A stretch of DNA of 64,000 nt from Lucinisca nassula (taxonomy: Eukaryota; Mollusca; Bivalvia; Lucinida; Lucinidae): the NCBI GenBank assembly GCA_963580285.1, contig OY757011.1, positions 116,059,037 through 116,123,036 on the forward strand. The letters run 5' to 3'. The notes under the pieces are model-generated. The model saw only the letters and a program-made list of their open reading frames with translations. It made no database searches and was not told where the DNA came from. Shown in pieces: positions 52,880 through 62,184 of this stretch. Position 1 is the first letter of the stretch. Every line of letters starts with the position of its first letter. Position numbers and translations under genes: made by a program.

Positions 52880-53085
52880 ACCTTTATGGTCCTAAGTATT
52901 GGGACAGATAGGCCTAAGCAAACAGTGCAGACCCAGGTAAGACTGCTCCTGACGGATCAGTCTGATCCGGGTCTTCACTTTTTGCCATTCCATATGCACC
53001 TTTTATACTATTTGCTGGATCGTGAAACAAATTTGTTTATATTTCAGGAGAATTACAGCAAGTTCTCAAGGTGTTTAGGATTACA
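52880..53085. mobile_element. type D element, reverse
   Basis: TTATGGTCCTAAGTATTGGG, AGGCCTAAGCAAACAGTGCA, GACTGCTCCTGACGGATCAG + TCTGATCCGGGTC, TTTGCTGGATCGTGAAACAA, AATTACAGCAAGTTCTCAAG. An imperfect copy of the core is at its centre. Confidence 0.7.
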
Positions 53086-53091
53086 GTAGAT

Positions 53092-53278
53092 CCTCTAAAA
53101 TTAAGACTAAATCTGTTTTGAAAAGGTTATTGAGACAGTTTTAGTTAATCTTTCTTTGTGTTTTCCACACCCAGTGTCTCCTAATGAGCGACCATCTTTG
53201 GGACTGTTCAAAAGTGGTCTTAATGACCACTTCAGAACAGTCCCAAAGTTGGTTTTAATATAGGAATTTTATTGTACA
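53092..53278. mobile_element. type K mariner-like MITE
   Basis: TACAGTAGATCCTCTAAAAT to ATAGGAATTTTATTGTA. Inner stem GGGACTGTTCAAAAGTGGTC against GACCACTTCAGAACAGTCCC. Confidence 0.75.
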
Positions 53279-53362
53279 TACAAATCAGACAATGACCCAA
53301 CACTGAAAATGGATTTGTCGAAAGTGTAAAAACTGTCACTAAGCATTGCTGGGTTAGACATT

Positions 53363-53576
53363 TTAACCCATTTTGTACGGAAATCCCAAAACGGGCAGTT
53401 GGCAAACAGTGCAGGCCCAGATCTGATGCCGCATTCTGCGGCGTCTGATCAGGGCCTACACTGTTTGCAAAAACGTTCTGCCAGTTTCAGAAAGCACAAC
53501 CTGACACCCCTAACTTTTGAAATGGACTCCTGCTATATATAAGGAGGAAGATTCCATTTGGTACAAAAAGGGTTAA
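53363..53576. mobile_element. type B TTAA element, core GATGCCGCATTCTGCGGCGT
   Basis: TTAACCCATTTTGTACGGAA to TTTGGTACAAAAAGGGTTAA. The inner stem is a near-perfect palindrome, with GCAAACAGTGCAGGCCC and GGGCCTACACTGTTTGC outside it. Confidence 0.9.
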
Positions 53577-53895
53577 AGAAAAGCTACAATGAACAAGCTA
53601 ATAAACCACATCTGAAAGTTACAAACATTTTAAGCACATATCTGTGGTGTTGTTGTTTATCTGCAAAACATCTATTTTGACTGATAGGACCCTGATTTTT
53701 ACCTAAAGTCCTGACAGTAGCTACTTAACATTTTTACTCTGGGTTACATATATATCCCATAATACAGGAGGCACTTGATGATATCACCCTAACAAGCACC
53801 CATATTCAATGTTTGGTGCATAAATAAGAACAATACAATACGGGATGGGAAAGATTGTAAAACCTAGGCCTCAACAGATAAAGTCGGCAAGGAAC
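53577..53895. other. intron, weak H-type debris
   Basis: CCTAACAAGCACCCATATTC and ATAAATAAGAACAATACAAT (53790-53850) may be a worn H hairpin. Otherwise unassigned. Confidence 0.4.
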
Positions 53896-53960
53896 TCTTC
53901 AGAAAACAAAAAGTGATCCCAAAAGCTCACCTTGTCACTACGTGACAGGTGAGCTAAAAA
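53896..53960 (+). mobile_element. right end of a P1 element
   Basis: AACAAAAAGTGATCCCAAAA, then GCTCACCTTGTCACTACGTG + ACAGGTGAGCTAAAAAA: the P1 terminal hairpin only. Confidence 0.7.
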
Positions 53961-54289
53961 AGAAATAAAGAACAGTTATCTTTCCCGCCATTTACCTCAT
54001 TTGGTGGAGGTGAATGCTTCGGATTTAATCGCAAACATATCATCATTTTTAAACAGATTTTAAAGCAAAATGTGTATGATCATTTGATCAAAAATCATCA
54101 GAAATAAAGGAAATGCATGGCGCAATTGTACAGAGTTATTTTTTATCAAGAGCTTAAGACTGATTTTAGATATTTCTTGTGCACTTTATTTTCACCTCCA
54201 AAAATGGCGGACCTTGGCAGAAGTGACGTCACACCGCCTTTATTAATATGTGACAGTGAGACTGGGGCTAAATCTTTTGGCCATTGTCC
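53961..54289. other. intron, nothing recognised
   Basis: No repeat ends. No exon with matching phase on the minus strand. TCACCTCCAAAAATGGCGGA is not linked to any family here. Confidence 0.5.
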
Positions 54290-54790
54290 ACCTCAACCAC
54301 AATAACCCCTACCTTTGAAAACAGTGTAAATCCAGAAGACATATGATCAGGATTTCTCAAGAAGCCATATGATCAGGATTTCTCAAGAAGCCATATGATC
54401 AGGATTTCTAAAGACGCCATATGATCAGGATTTCTCAAGAAGCCATATGATCAGGATTTCTCAAGAAGCCATATGATCAAGATCTCTCAAGAAGCCATAT
54501 GATCAGGATTTCTCAAGAAGCCATATGATCAGGATTTCTCAAGAAGCCATATGATCAGGATTTCTCAAGAAGCCATATGATCAGGATTTCTCAAGAAGCC
54601 ATATGAAAGCCAAGCCATATGAAAGCCATATGATCAGGATTTCTCAAGAAGCCATATGATCAGGATTTCTCAAGAAGCCATATGATCAGGATTTCTCAAG
54701 AAGCCATATGATCAGGATTTCTCAAGAAGCCATATGATCAGGATTTCTCAAGAAGCCATATGATCAGGATCATTCTGTGTAAATCCACAT
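54290..54790. repeat. 26-bp minisatellite, about 17 copies, inside a type A element
   Basis: Unit AAGCCATATGATCAGGATTT + CTCAAG. The left flank CAACCACAATAACCCCTACC + TTTGAAAACAGTGTAAATCC is the normal left half of a type A element, and the unit equals its right hairpin arm (GAAGCCATCTGATCAGGATCT) with a C-to-A change. One interrupted unit (AAAGCCAAGCCATATGAAAG) lies near 54606. The array ends at CAGGATCATTCTGTGTAAAT. Confidence 0.92.
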
Positions 54791-54792
54791 CT

Positions 54793-55190
54793 GGGGCCAG
54801 TTGTTCAGAACTAACAATGTCCTTAGGTAACGTATCATTAAAACTTTGATCATTAAGTTTCAGCAAAAATACCAGAGTAAATATTAGATACAGTTCTTAC
54901 TACAACAGGTAACCCATAAAATGCCAATCAGGACAACTGTCATCTGCTTTGTCATCTGCCAGTTACTTTAAAAATGCAAACAGTGTTGACCCAGATCAGA
55001 CTGCTCCTGTAGGAGCAGTCTGATCTAGGCCTACACTGTTTGCCTCTGTGCAAAAATTGCAAAAGAATTCAGCAGACGACATAAGCAGATGACATTTTCA
55101 GATGTAGTTTTCATTGGCGCCTTAAAGGTTAACAATTTGACCATTAACAAGCTCGTTAAGCTTACAAGGCTTTGAAAAACTGGGCCCAGT
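54793..55190. mobile_element. type G MITE split by a hairpin-core element
   Basis: GGGGCCAGTTGTTCAGAACT at the left, ACTGGGCCC at the right. 54908-55130 is foreign: GCAAACAGTGTTGACCCAGA, GATCAGACTGCTCCTGTAGG + AGCAGTCTGATC, GGCCTACACTGTTTGCC. Its ends (CCCATAAAATGCC / GGCGCCTTAAAGG) are weakly TTAA-like. Confidence 0.72.
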
Positions 55191-55236
55191 TGGCTTCTCA
55201 AGAAGCCATATGATCAGGATTTACACTGACATTCAG
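55191..55236. other. type A core scrap
   Basis: TTGGCTTCTCAAGAAGCCAT + ATGATCAGGATTTACACTGAC is a short palindrome like the minisatellite unit, probably copied from the array at 54332-54776. Confidence 0.5.
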
Positions 55237-55425
55237 GTCACCTCAATAGCTCAGTCGGATGCTGGTCTGACTGGTCATCAGGAGGACGCAGGTTCGATAC
55301 CCGCCGAGTTGGCAACATTCTTTTGCAGAGACTGATCATGAAATCTTTTTTACGGTCATTCTCTCCCTTCCGCTGACAGAATGTATGATTCAAGAATAAA
55401 TTCAGGAAAATTAAACATAAATAAG
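55237..55425 (+). mobile_element. tRNA-derived SINE, plus strand
   Basis: CCTCAATAGCTCAGTCGGAT (A box) and CGCAGGTTCGATACCCGCCG (B box) at tRNA spacing, followed by GAGTTGGCAACATTCTTTTG, GACTGATCATGAAATC and TCTCCCTTCCGCTGACAGAA. It is not a functional tRNA: there is no acceptor 3' strand. Confidence 0.85.
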
Positions 55426-55640
55426 CAATCTAAGACCTTTTAATATGATAGACATCAACAAGGTGAAAAAGATAACAAAAATGAAATCTACAAAGCTGAA
55501 AGTGAATGAAAGCTTGGTAAAATGCCAAAATGAAACTGGCAATATGTTGAAGTGAACAAAAACAGCCACTAGCCATTAAAATTACTTTTGTGAACAGGCC
55601 TAAAATGAAACTAAAAGATAATTTCTGAAAGAAGTTTTAC
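55426..55640. other. intron, nothing recognised
   Basis: A-rich unique sequence between the SINE and a possible small exon. Confidence 0.5.
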
Positions 55641-55685
55641 CTTTCCTTTTAAACCGTGTGTACCAATCAGAATCATATAATAAAC
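55641..55685 (-). CDS. possible 45-base exon of the polycystin-1-like gene
   Basis: Acceptor TCTATATCCATAG|GT, donor GGAAAG|GTAAAAC, phase 1 at both ends, so it fits between 56447-56584 and 52608-52724 without shifting the frame. It would encode LLYDSDWYTRFKRK after the split codon. It ends in a basic KRK like its neighbours. Small size and a weak pyrimidine tract make it uncertain; skipping it would also keep the frame. Confidence 0.4.
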
Positions 55686-55734
55686 CTATGGATATAGATA
55701 CAGTGTATTTAGATTTCTCCTCCTGCTGATTTAA

Positions 55735-55960
55735 GGGAAATGGGAACACCCTCAGGGGAGGCAACTCCTGCAAAATTATTTTTGTCTCCCATGTCAATAA
55801 GGGTCAACTCTTAAAGGTAAGAATTTGCTCCTGAGAGGAGCAAATTCTTTCCTTTAAGAGTAGACCCCTTTTTTGGTGAGACTGAGCCTATAGAAAAGCG
55901 AACAGGAAGTTCCGAAAATTGTCTCCCTTTGAAAAATGGCAGAAAAATGTGCCAAGTGTT
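55735..55960. mobile_element. type Q hairpin element
   Basis: AATGGGAACACCCTCAGGGG..., TTTTTGTCTCCCATGTCAAT, hairpin AAAGGTAAGAATTTGCTCCT / AGGAGCAAATTCTTTCCTTT, then GAGTAGACCCCTTTTTTGG, AGTTCCGAAAATTGTCTCCC and GTTCCAATTCCCCTTAAATC, so the outer parts (GGGAAATGGGAACA / TGTTCCAATTCCCC) also pair. Confidence 0.7.
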
Positions 55961-56446
55961 CCAATTCCCCTTAAATCACATGAAAATAGAACTGAGATAA
56001 TTCCTTTTTACAGTAAAATTGGTGCTTTTCATTAGATCTTCTGATGGAAATTTAAAATGCTATGTTATTTTGATATTAAATATAGTCTTTCACTTTTGGG
56101 TGTTTACAAATGTTTGTAACTCCAGTTTTTTTAAAAAAGATTACAACAAAAACAAGTGCAACTATTTTAAGCTCCATGTTTTATCAGCTCTCCTGAAAAT
56201 TTGGTGAACCTTGACAATGTTTGAAAATCTTAAACCACCAATAAACATATGTATTATCAAACCCAGAAATAGAACATACGCATATGTGAGCCCCTACAGC
56301 CATCAACCAATCACCCAAACCATCCTTAACCTGCATTGTTTTCAAGCATAAATTTCTTAAACAATAAAAACCCAAATTTTGATGATCTTCAGCACCAGAA
56401 CCCATTAAAATAAACAGTGCCCAGATGTAAGTTAAAATGGATTCAC
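55961..56446. other. intron, nothing recognised
   Basis: Unique-looking AT-rich sequence, no repeat ends. Confidence 0.5.
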
Positions 56447-56584
56447 CTCCACTTTGGTCTTCATCAGTCTCACGTCGTCGTCTGATATGGCCAGACATTA
56501 AAGCGTGGTAATCGTTACCAGGCTGTTTCTGATCGACTAAGCTTTCAACATGAGCTTTATCTTGTTCAAATAATAACCAAAGTT
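56447..56584 (-). CDS. polycystin-1-like gene, basic linker exon
   Basis: 138 bases, phase 1 at both ends; acceptor ATGTTTTACAG|AA, donor GTGGAG|GTGAATCC. It encodes LWLLFEQDKAHVESLVDQKQ and then GHIRRRRETDEDQSG. The IRRRRE run is basic and could be a protease site. No cysteines, hydrophilic, probably unstructured. No family recognised. Its place between the EB modules and WSC has no counterpart I know in vertebrate polycystin-1, which has leucine-rich repeats at its N terminus. Confidence 0.65.
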
Positions 56585-56654
56585 CTGTAAAACATGGTAT
56601 ATATATTAAAAGCTGATTTACTGAGTGCCCTCTTTATCATAGGAATGAATTTCA

Positions 56655-56790
56655 TTTTATGGATTTTATCAATGTGTAAACTCCAGCGAATCACTCACAA
56701 ACTGCATGAATGCATGAAGCACTGAGGGCTTCATGCTAAGTTTGTGAGCGATTCGTCGGAGTTAACACATCGATAAAAGCCACAAAAATG
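56655..56790. mobile_element. palindromic foldback, about 55-bp arms
   Basis: TTTTATCAATGTGTAAACTC + CAGCGAATCACTCACAAACT pairs with TAAGTTTGTGAGCGATTCGT + CGGAGTTAACACATCGATAAAA; the loop region CATGAATGCATGAAGCACTG also folds. Confidence 0.7.
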
Positions 56791-57341
56791 ATAACTTGTT
56801 CCTAATAATTCCAACTTTTTCATCGAAACGGTTCAAATGCCACCAAAATGGAATGTTTTTGTGGAATTCTTTCTAAAGGGTAAGAATACACTTACCAAGG
56901 GCCATGGCAAAATGATTATTCAATTGGAAGCTGCCATCTTTGAAAGAAATCCAAGCGAAAAAAATTCCAGTCTTTAAATTCAGTTTATTTGTCTTCTAAC
57001 ATTTACGTTTTCAATAGTTTTCCATCTTTTGATCAAACGCTGTTGACAATGCGTCATAAACAATTACGTAACGTGTGGGTTCTAACCATGCTCATGGATG
57101 TCAAGTTATATTACTAGCTGTCGCTATGTTAAAAGGATCTGAGATTCTTGCTCATGGAATTTATCGAAGTATAAAACTTCTATTTTAACCAATCAAATAG
57201 CTTAAAATGCACATAATGATGGGAGAATTGGAATTATAACAACAATAATTGATCCCCAAAATTTTAACATAATAAAGAATTGGCTGCAATAAACACTCCC
57301 AATATGGAACAGAATAATGCATAATAAAGTGTCTTTTCCCC
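56791..57341. other. intron, nothing recognised
   Basis: AT-rich, no terminal repeats. No exon with correct phase and sites. Confidence 0.5.
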
Positions 57342-57620
57342 TTAACCCTTCTCTTGCTGAATATTCAGATTAGCCACACCCATTTCTGGCTTTGAACCAA
57401 TCATATTACTTGATGTAATTTATTCCTACAAATTCATAAACTGAATGTCAAACAGTGTAGATCCTGATCAGATGGCTTCTTCAGAAGCCATCTGATCTGG
57501 AGCTACACTATTTGCAAACAGTGTAGATCCTGATCAGATGGCTTCTTCAGAAGCCATCTGATCTGGAGCTACACTATTTGCAAAGACAGTGGTTGTCGTG
57601 AACAGCAGGATAAGGGTTAA
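57342..57620. mobile_element. type A TTAA element with the hairpin core exactly doubled
   Basis: TTAACCCTTCTCTTGCTGAA to AACAGCAGGATAAGGGTTAA. The 68-base block GCAAACAGTGTAGATCCTGA...TCTGGAGCTACACTATTTGC occurs twice in direct tandem with almost no difference (57450-57517, 57518-57585). Confidence 0.92.
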
Positions 57621-57697
57621 TTACTCAGAGAAAATGTTATAGACATTTGTTAGAAACCCCTTGTCCAATTCTAACAAATGTCCACATTTGATTTTGT

Positions 57698-57908
57698 CCA
57701 CCCTTGTCCTGCTGATCCCAGATACGCATTATTTTCCAAACAATGAAGATCCAGATCAGATGGCTTCTGACGAAGCCATCTGATCAGGATCTACATTGTT
57801 TGCCAGTCAGATTGTGAATTTGTTGCAATAATTTGCATCAAATAATCTGATTGGTTGATAATGGGTAGTGGGAGTGGCATATATGAATATTCAGCAGGAC
57901 AAGGGTTA
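57698..57908. mobile_element. type A TTAA element, left TTAA mutated
   Basis: TCCACCCTTGTCCTGCTGAT to CAGCAGGACAAGGGTTAA. Core CAAACAATGAAGATCCAGAT, ATGGCTTCTGACGAAGCCAT. A short inverted piece AACAAATGTC/TTCTAACAAATG precedes it. Confidence 0.88.
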
Positions 57909-58031
57909 AATATAATGTGCTTGAATAACTTCATTGATCCTCCCCATCTTGAGAATGATATTGATTCACTCCACTGAAAACGTTGTTATATTAAAGGTTG
58001 GTATAAAGAGGTTGACTGTACTGCAATCTTG

Positions 58032-58199
58032 TAATCACAAAAACACGTCTATAGTCTGACCCCTTGAACCCCACTTTTATGTAGTAAAACTGGGGTCTAC
58101 AGGGAAATATCACAATTTTTCATCTTAAAATTTGCGTTTTTTGGGGGGGGGGGGGCGGTAAAATTCAAAATGTATTTGTAAAGGCGTATTTTCTTAATG
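58032..58199. mobile_element. H1 element lacking its central hairpin
   Basis: AATCACAAAAACACGTCTAT to GGCGTATTTTCTTAATG, with TATCACAATTTTTCATCTTA directly after TGGGGTCTACAGGG; the hairpin is deleted. A G tract is at 58144-58155. Confidence 0.75.
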
Positions 58200-58364
58200 T
58201 AGAGCAGATTTACAGTCACGATACAAAAAGTAAACCACTATAACTGATAAACATGAAGGATATTCCATAAATTCTCTTGGAACTCAATAGAGTTCAAAAC
58301 AACCCCTTGTAAACAAGCCATCAGTGTTTGAACCAGCTAAGTTTTGTTGTATTTCATAATGAAA

Positions 58365-58621
58365 CTATGCCTATTCAAATATATTAAAAATTTTACCACC
58401 GAAAAAATGAAAATTTTCTAATAAAAAATTCAGATACTTTTCATATTTCTGCTCAAAACATAGATTGTGCGTACTTGTGAGAACCGCCTCTAATGAATAA
58501 CCACAACCTATGAATTTGAGCAGAAACAAGAAAAAAATATATACCCCCTGTAAACCCAAGTTTTTCAATATAAAAGTGTGGTTTAAGGGGGGCAAAATTA
58601 AACAGGCATATTTTCGCGATG
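58365..58621. mobile_element. H1 element, worn
   Basis: GAAACTATGCCTATTCAAAT to GGCATATTTTCGCGATG. TTGTGCGTACTTGTGAGAAC and AATGAATAACCACAACCTAT are the decayed hairpin arms. Confidence 0.72.
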
Positions 58622-58832
58622 TCCTTGTGATTCTCTTCTGTTCAAGAACAAAGATTTTTGCAACCTGTGAGAAGGGTCTAACAAGAACCTCCACTATCCA
58701 GCTGAAATATGTGACAAGTTTTATATGTGTTGCCATGTATATATATTGTGCTTATTGTTATATAAAGCATAAATAAAAGGTGAGTTCACTGCATATTGTT
58801 TCAAACTCAAAACTGAACTACACTGAAATAAT

Positions 58833-59054
58833 TTAACCCTTTTTGTACCATATGGAATCTTCCCCCTTCTATAAAGTAGGCATCAATTTTAAAATTTAGG
58901 GGTGGTTGCTTTCTTCAAAATTGTTTTGGAAAATGGCTGAATTTTTTGCGAACAGTGTAGGCCCTGATCAGATGCCGCAGAATGTGGCATGTGATCTGGG
59001 CCTGCACTGTTTGCCAGCTACCCGTTTTGGGGTTTCTGGTACAAAATGGGTTAA
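58833..59054. mobile_element. type B TTAA element
   Basis: TTAACCCTTTTTGTACCATA to GGTACAAAATGGGTTAA; core GATCAGATGCCGCAGAATGT...GCATGTGATC. Confidence 0.87.
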
Positions 59055-59304
59055 AGGAAATAAACTACAGACTATATATAATAAAAAGTTAGGTCAAAAC
59101 TACTTGCAAAATTCACAATATAACTTCAAACAGACAACAATGTTATGGTAACATGTTCAGGTTTCAGGATCTACCGAAGTCCATTTGTCTGACATTATTA
59201 CTGTGCCATAAGCTCTATAACTTTTTTTACAATTTCAAAAATGTATTAAAATAGCTCCAGATAAGGTACTTTTTTCCACCGTAAAGGACTGATATTCTTC
59301 TTAT
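59055..59304. other. intron, nothing recognised
   Basis: No repeat ends and no exon signals. Confidence 0.5.
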
Positions 59305-59584
59305 CATTACGAAAACACACCCGTGCGACATAGTGCAATTTTTCACATATCCAAAATGGCCATTTTCCTGATGAAAATCCGTGACATTTTTCTTGTAAAT
59401 ACTGCAAACATAGGTTGTGGGTGCTCGTTAGAACCGCCTCATTGAGGCGGTTCTAACGAGTACCCACAACCTATGTCTTGGGACAGAAATAAGGAAAATA
59501 ATGTTTACAACCGTAAACCCCAGTTTTCTCTATATAATGTGGGGTTTAGGGGGGTCTTCATTTCACGGACTTGTTCATGTGATG
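59305..59584. mobile_element. H2 hairpin MITE, near-perfect reference copy
   Basis: CATTACGAAAACACACCCGTG to ACGGACTTGTTCATGTGATG. The hairpin pairs ATAGGTTGTGGGTGCTCGTT + AGAACCGCCTC with its complement through CCTATG with a single mismatch. Confidence 0.9.
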
Positions 59585-59700
59585 TTTCTGCATGTAAACT
59601 TATGTTGTTGGTACTCATTAGAAGCTCCTTGACGAGACGCTTCTAATGAGTACCCACAACATATGTTTTCATGCAGTAATAAGAAAAATAATATGTGGAT
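59585..59700. repeat. second H-type hairpin beside the first
   Basis: TGCATGTAAACTTATGTTGT + TGGTACTCATTAGAAGC pairs with GCTTCTAATGAGTACCCACA + ACATATGTTTTCATGCA. The inner stem is AGAAGCTCCTTG/ACGAGACGCTTCT, unlike the common CCGCCTC stem. Terminal H sequences are absent. Confidence 0.75.
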
Positions 59701-59809
59701 AGCCCCTCTTATCTGGGGTTATGAAATTTAACCTGTAAACTCTTCTTCTTCATATTCTGAAAGAGTCTTCAATCTTATTGGTGTCAGACTGTATTATTTA
59801 GGAAAATGG

Positions 59810-60010
59810 GTTAGCCCATATCCTGCTGAATAAATTAATTTAGCTGCATCCATTGCTTAATATCAACCAATCAAATTACTTGATACAATGTGTTCATTCA
59901 ATTCACAGACTTCAAGACAAACAGTGTAGATCCTGTTCAGAAGCCAACATTCTTAGCTAGATCTACACTGTTTGCAAAGTTAGGCTGTCATTTTCACCAG
60001 GATAAGCATC
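59810..60010. mobile_element. type A TTAA element, decayed
   Basis: GGTTAGCCCATATCCTGCTG, AACCAATCAAATTACTTGAT, GACAAACAGTGTAGATCCTG + TTCAG, GCTAGATCTACACTGTTTGC, CAGGATAAGC. The inner stem is broken. Confidence 0.7.
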
Positions 60011-60012
60011 AT

Positions 60013-60283
60013 GATATCAAGTCCGTGAAACGAATACCCCTGTAAATCCCTTTTTAAATATAGAAAAGCGGGGTTTAAGGGGGTACACATCATCTGCCTT
60101 CTTTCTGTTCAAAAACATAGATTTTGGGTACCCGTAAGAACTGCCTCACTGAGGTGGTTCTAACGAGTACTCACAATCTATATTGGAAGCAGAAATAAGA
60201 AAGATGTTTCATTTTTTACGTAATACTTGTCATTTCTGACACCATGTTGGACGTCATTATGTCACATGGACATGTCTTCCTAA
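60013..60283. mobile_element. H-type element, reverse
   Basis: CAAGTCCGTGAAACGAATAC at one end, GTCACATGGACATGTCTTCC + TAATG at the other. Hairpin TTTTGGGTACCCGTAAGAAC / GTTCTAACGAGTACTCACAA. Confidence 0.7.
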
Positions 60284-60335
60284 TGGGGTCAACATTATCA
60301 TAATGTTTTGCAAACAGTGAAGGCCCTAATCATAT

Positions 60336-60572
60336 CATCACAAAAACACGCCTATATAATTTTGACCCCCCAGAACCCCACTTTTATATAGTAAAACTGG
60401 GGTATACAGGGGTAAACCTTATTTTTCTTATTTCTCGATGAGGCGGTTCTAACAAGCATCCACAATCTATATTTTGAGCAGAAATAAGAAAAATATCACA
60501 ATTTTTCATCTTAAAACTTTTGTTTTTTCGGTGATTAAGTTAATGCATTTGAATAGGCGTGTTTTTGTTATG
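60336..60572. mobile_element. H1 hairpin MITE, one hairpin arm deleted
   Basis: CATCACAAAAACACGCC to GGCGTGTTTTTGTTATG. After TTATTTCT the sequence jumps to CGATGAGGCGGTTCTAACAA, so the left arm is missing. Confidence 0.82.
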
Positions 60573-60698
60573 TGCTGCAGAATGCACATGATTGTCCCTG
60601 TGGTTTGTTTCTTGCTCCAGCAATAATAAGTCAAACAAATGGAAAAATGAACTCTTAGACCTTTCAGAAAATACAGACAGAATAATAAAGTCTTTTAC

Positions 60699-60830
60699 CT
60701 TGACAAGTCCCCACGCCATCCATGTCATAGAAATTATTAGCACAGTCACAAATATTTTCTGCGGTACTACACTCGGAGTGTTCAGGGGCGCATTGGTATG
60801 TAGCAGTGCAGGGCTGATATAGAGCCAGCT
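60699..60830 (-). CDS. EB/EGF-like cysteine-rich module exon 2
   Basis: 132 bases, phase 1 at both ends; acceptor CTTATATTTCAG|AG, donor TGTCAAG|GTAAAAG. It encodes LALYQPCTATYQCAPEHSEC and on to CDCANNFYDMDGVGTCQ. The spacing C-x(5)-C-x(6)-C-x(7)-C-x-C-x(13)-C is that of EB or short EGF-like modules found in many invertebrate surface proteins. A single-module exon with symmetric phase 1 is typical of shuffled extracellular modules. It is the second of two such exons. Confidence 0.88.
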
Positions 60831-60863
60831 CTGAAATATAAGAACCATAATTCCAGATAAGGT

Positions 60864-61142
60864 CATTACGATAACAAACCCATGCGAAATAGTGCATTTT
60901 TTCACATCTCGAAAATGGCTACTTTTCTGACGAAAATTCGTGATATTTTTCTTATTTTTACTGCAAACATAGGATTGTGGTGCTCATTAGAACCGCCTCA
61001 TTGGGGCGGTTCTAACGAGTACCCACAACCTATGTTTTGGAGCAGAAATTAGAAAAATATTGTTAACCCCCTAGACCCCAGGTTTCTCTATATAAACTGG
61101 GGTTTAGGGAGGTGTACATTTCACGGACTTGTTCACGTGATG
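60864..61142. mobile_element. H2 hairpin MITE, complete
   Basis: CATTACGATAACAAACCCATG to ACGGACTTGTTCACGTGATG. Hairpin TGTGGTGCTCATTAGAACCG against TTCTAACGAGTACCCACA. It begins 33 bases upstream of the EB exon 2 acceptor in gene sense. Confidence 0.87.
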
Positions 61143-61224
61143 GTGAAGAAACCAGGATAATAAAAGGATGATTTTCTTTATTTCTTGTTAGAAACATACC
61201 GAAAAAATCCTAAACATTTGGAAA

Positions 61225-61425
61225 TCTTGAGGACTTGCTATAATTCTCCCAACATTTTAACAAATTTGTTTCATGAGCCAGCAAGGAGTCCAAAAGCTGC
61301 AGACAGAATGGCTAACACTGTAGACCCTGATCAGACAGCTCCTTCAAAGGAGGTCTGATCTGCGTCGGCACTGTTAGCTTATGACTATCTTATGCCTATC
61401 TGTCACAATACTTAAGATCATTAGG
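61225..61425. mobile_element. type D element
   Basis: TTGAGGACTTGCTATAATTC, AACAAATTTGTTTCATGAGC, AACACTGTAGACCCTGATCA + GACAGCTCCTTC, AGGAGGTCTGATC, GGCACTGTTAGC, CTGTCACAATACTTAAGATC. Confidence 0.7.
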
Positions 61426-61439
61426 ATACCTGCTTTTTT

Positions 61440-61705
61440 TTAGGGAAGCTAGGCATACGTTTATTTTGCTGTTGTTGTTTTTTTTGTGTTTTTGATTTAT
61501 GGCCCCTTTCATGATTATTTCGTTTATATCAAGTCAATTGCTAATGAGAGTGGGCTAAACCTGGAGAACCCAGAGAAAAACCACGTGACCTTCCATTGTA
61601 AACTGGGCATCTAGCATTATAACCAGAGCCAGGCTCGAACACACAGCGTTGAGAGATCTGATGACTAGAGGTCTGCCCTCTTAACAACTAGGCAATAGAG
61701 GTCTG
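61440..61705 (-). mobile_element. tRNA-derived SINE, minus strand
   Basis: On the minus strand the head reads CTCTATTGCCTAGTTGTTAA + GAG (A box) and TGTGTTCGAGCCTGGC (B box). The body includes CCCATTTACAATGGAAGG-like and GGTTTTTCTCTGGGTTCTCC stretches; the T-rich run at 61468-61484 is the tail. Fragments at 19716 and 31030 belong to this family. Confidence 0.8.
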
Positions 61706-61717
61706 TGCATACATATG

Positions 61718-61943
61718 TTAACCCATTTTGTACTGGAAACCCCAAAAAGGGTACCCTGGCAAACAGTGCAGGCCCAGATAAGACGCCACAGAACACGGCA
61801 TCTGATCAGGGCCTACACTGTTTGTAAAAGATTCAGTCAGTTGCCAAGTAGATTTTGAAGAAAACACAACTGACACCCCTAAATTTTGAAATGGACTCCT
61901 GTTATATAAGGAGGAAGATTCCATTTGGTACAAAAAGGGTTAA
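61718..61943. mobile_element. type B TTAA element
   Basis: TTAACCCATTTTGTACTGGA to TTTGGTACAAAAAGGGTTAA; core GATAAGACGCCACAGAACAC...GGCATCTGATC. Confidence 0.9.
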
Positions 61944-62184
61944 GGTTAAGTATGGTAATCCCTTAATAAATTCAAAAAGGATTCAAATATTTAGTTTCCT
62001 AAATGTATTTATTCTTTGAAAACTGGTTGTTTAAAATAATGCATTAGTACCATTATGCCTCAGGCAGACAATTCACATGAAATTTCAAGCCTTTTTTGGT
62101 GAAAAAAATAATGAAAAACAAGACTGTTGTCTGCTTAAGATTTTTTTGTGGCTTTAAGAGTACCGTAAAAATCCTGAAAATTCT
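61944..62184. other. intron, a weak hairpin only
   Basis: Near 62065-62120, CAGACAATTCACATGAAATT + TCAAGCC resembles the 21031-21124 hairpin (GCTGAAAAAA type). Nothing else. Confidence 0.4.

Noticed and set aside
58371..58736. Minus-strand open frame of 121 codons
   Set aside because: About two thirds is the H1 element 58365-58621; the rest has an acceptor-like CTTCTCACAG but no donor.
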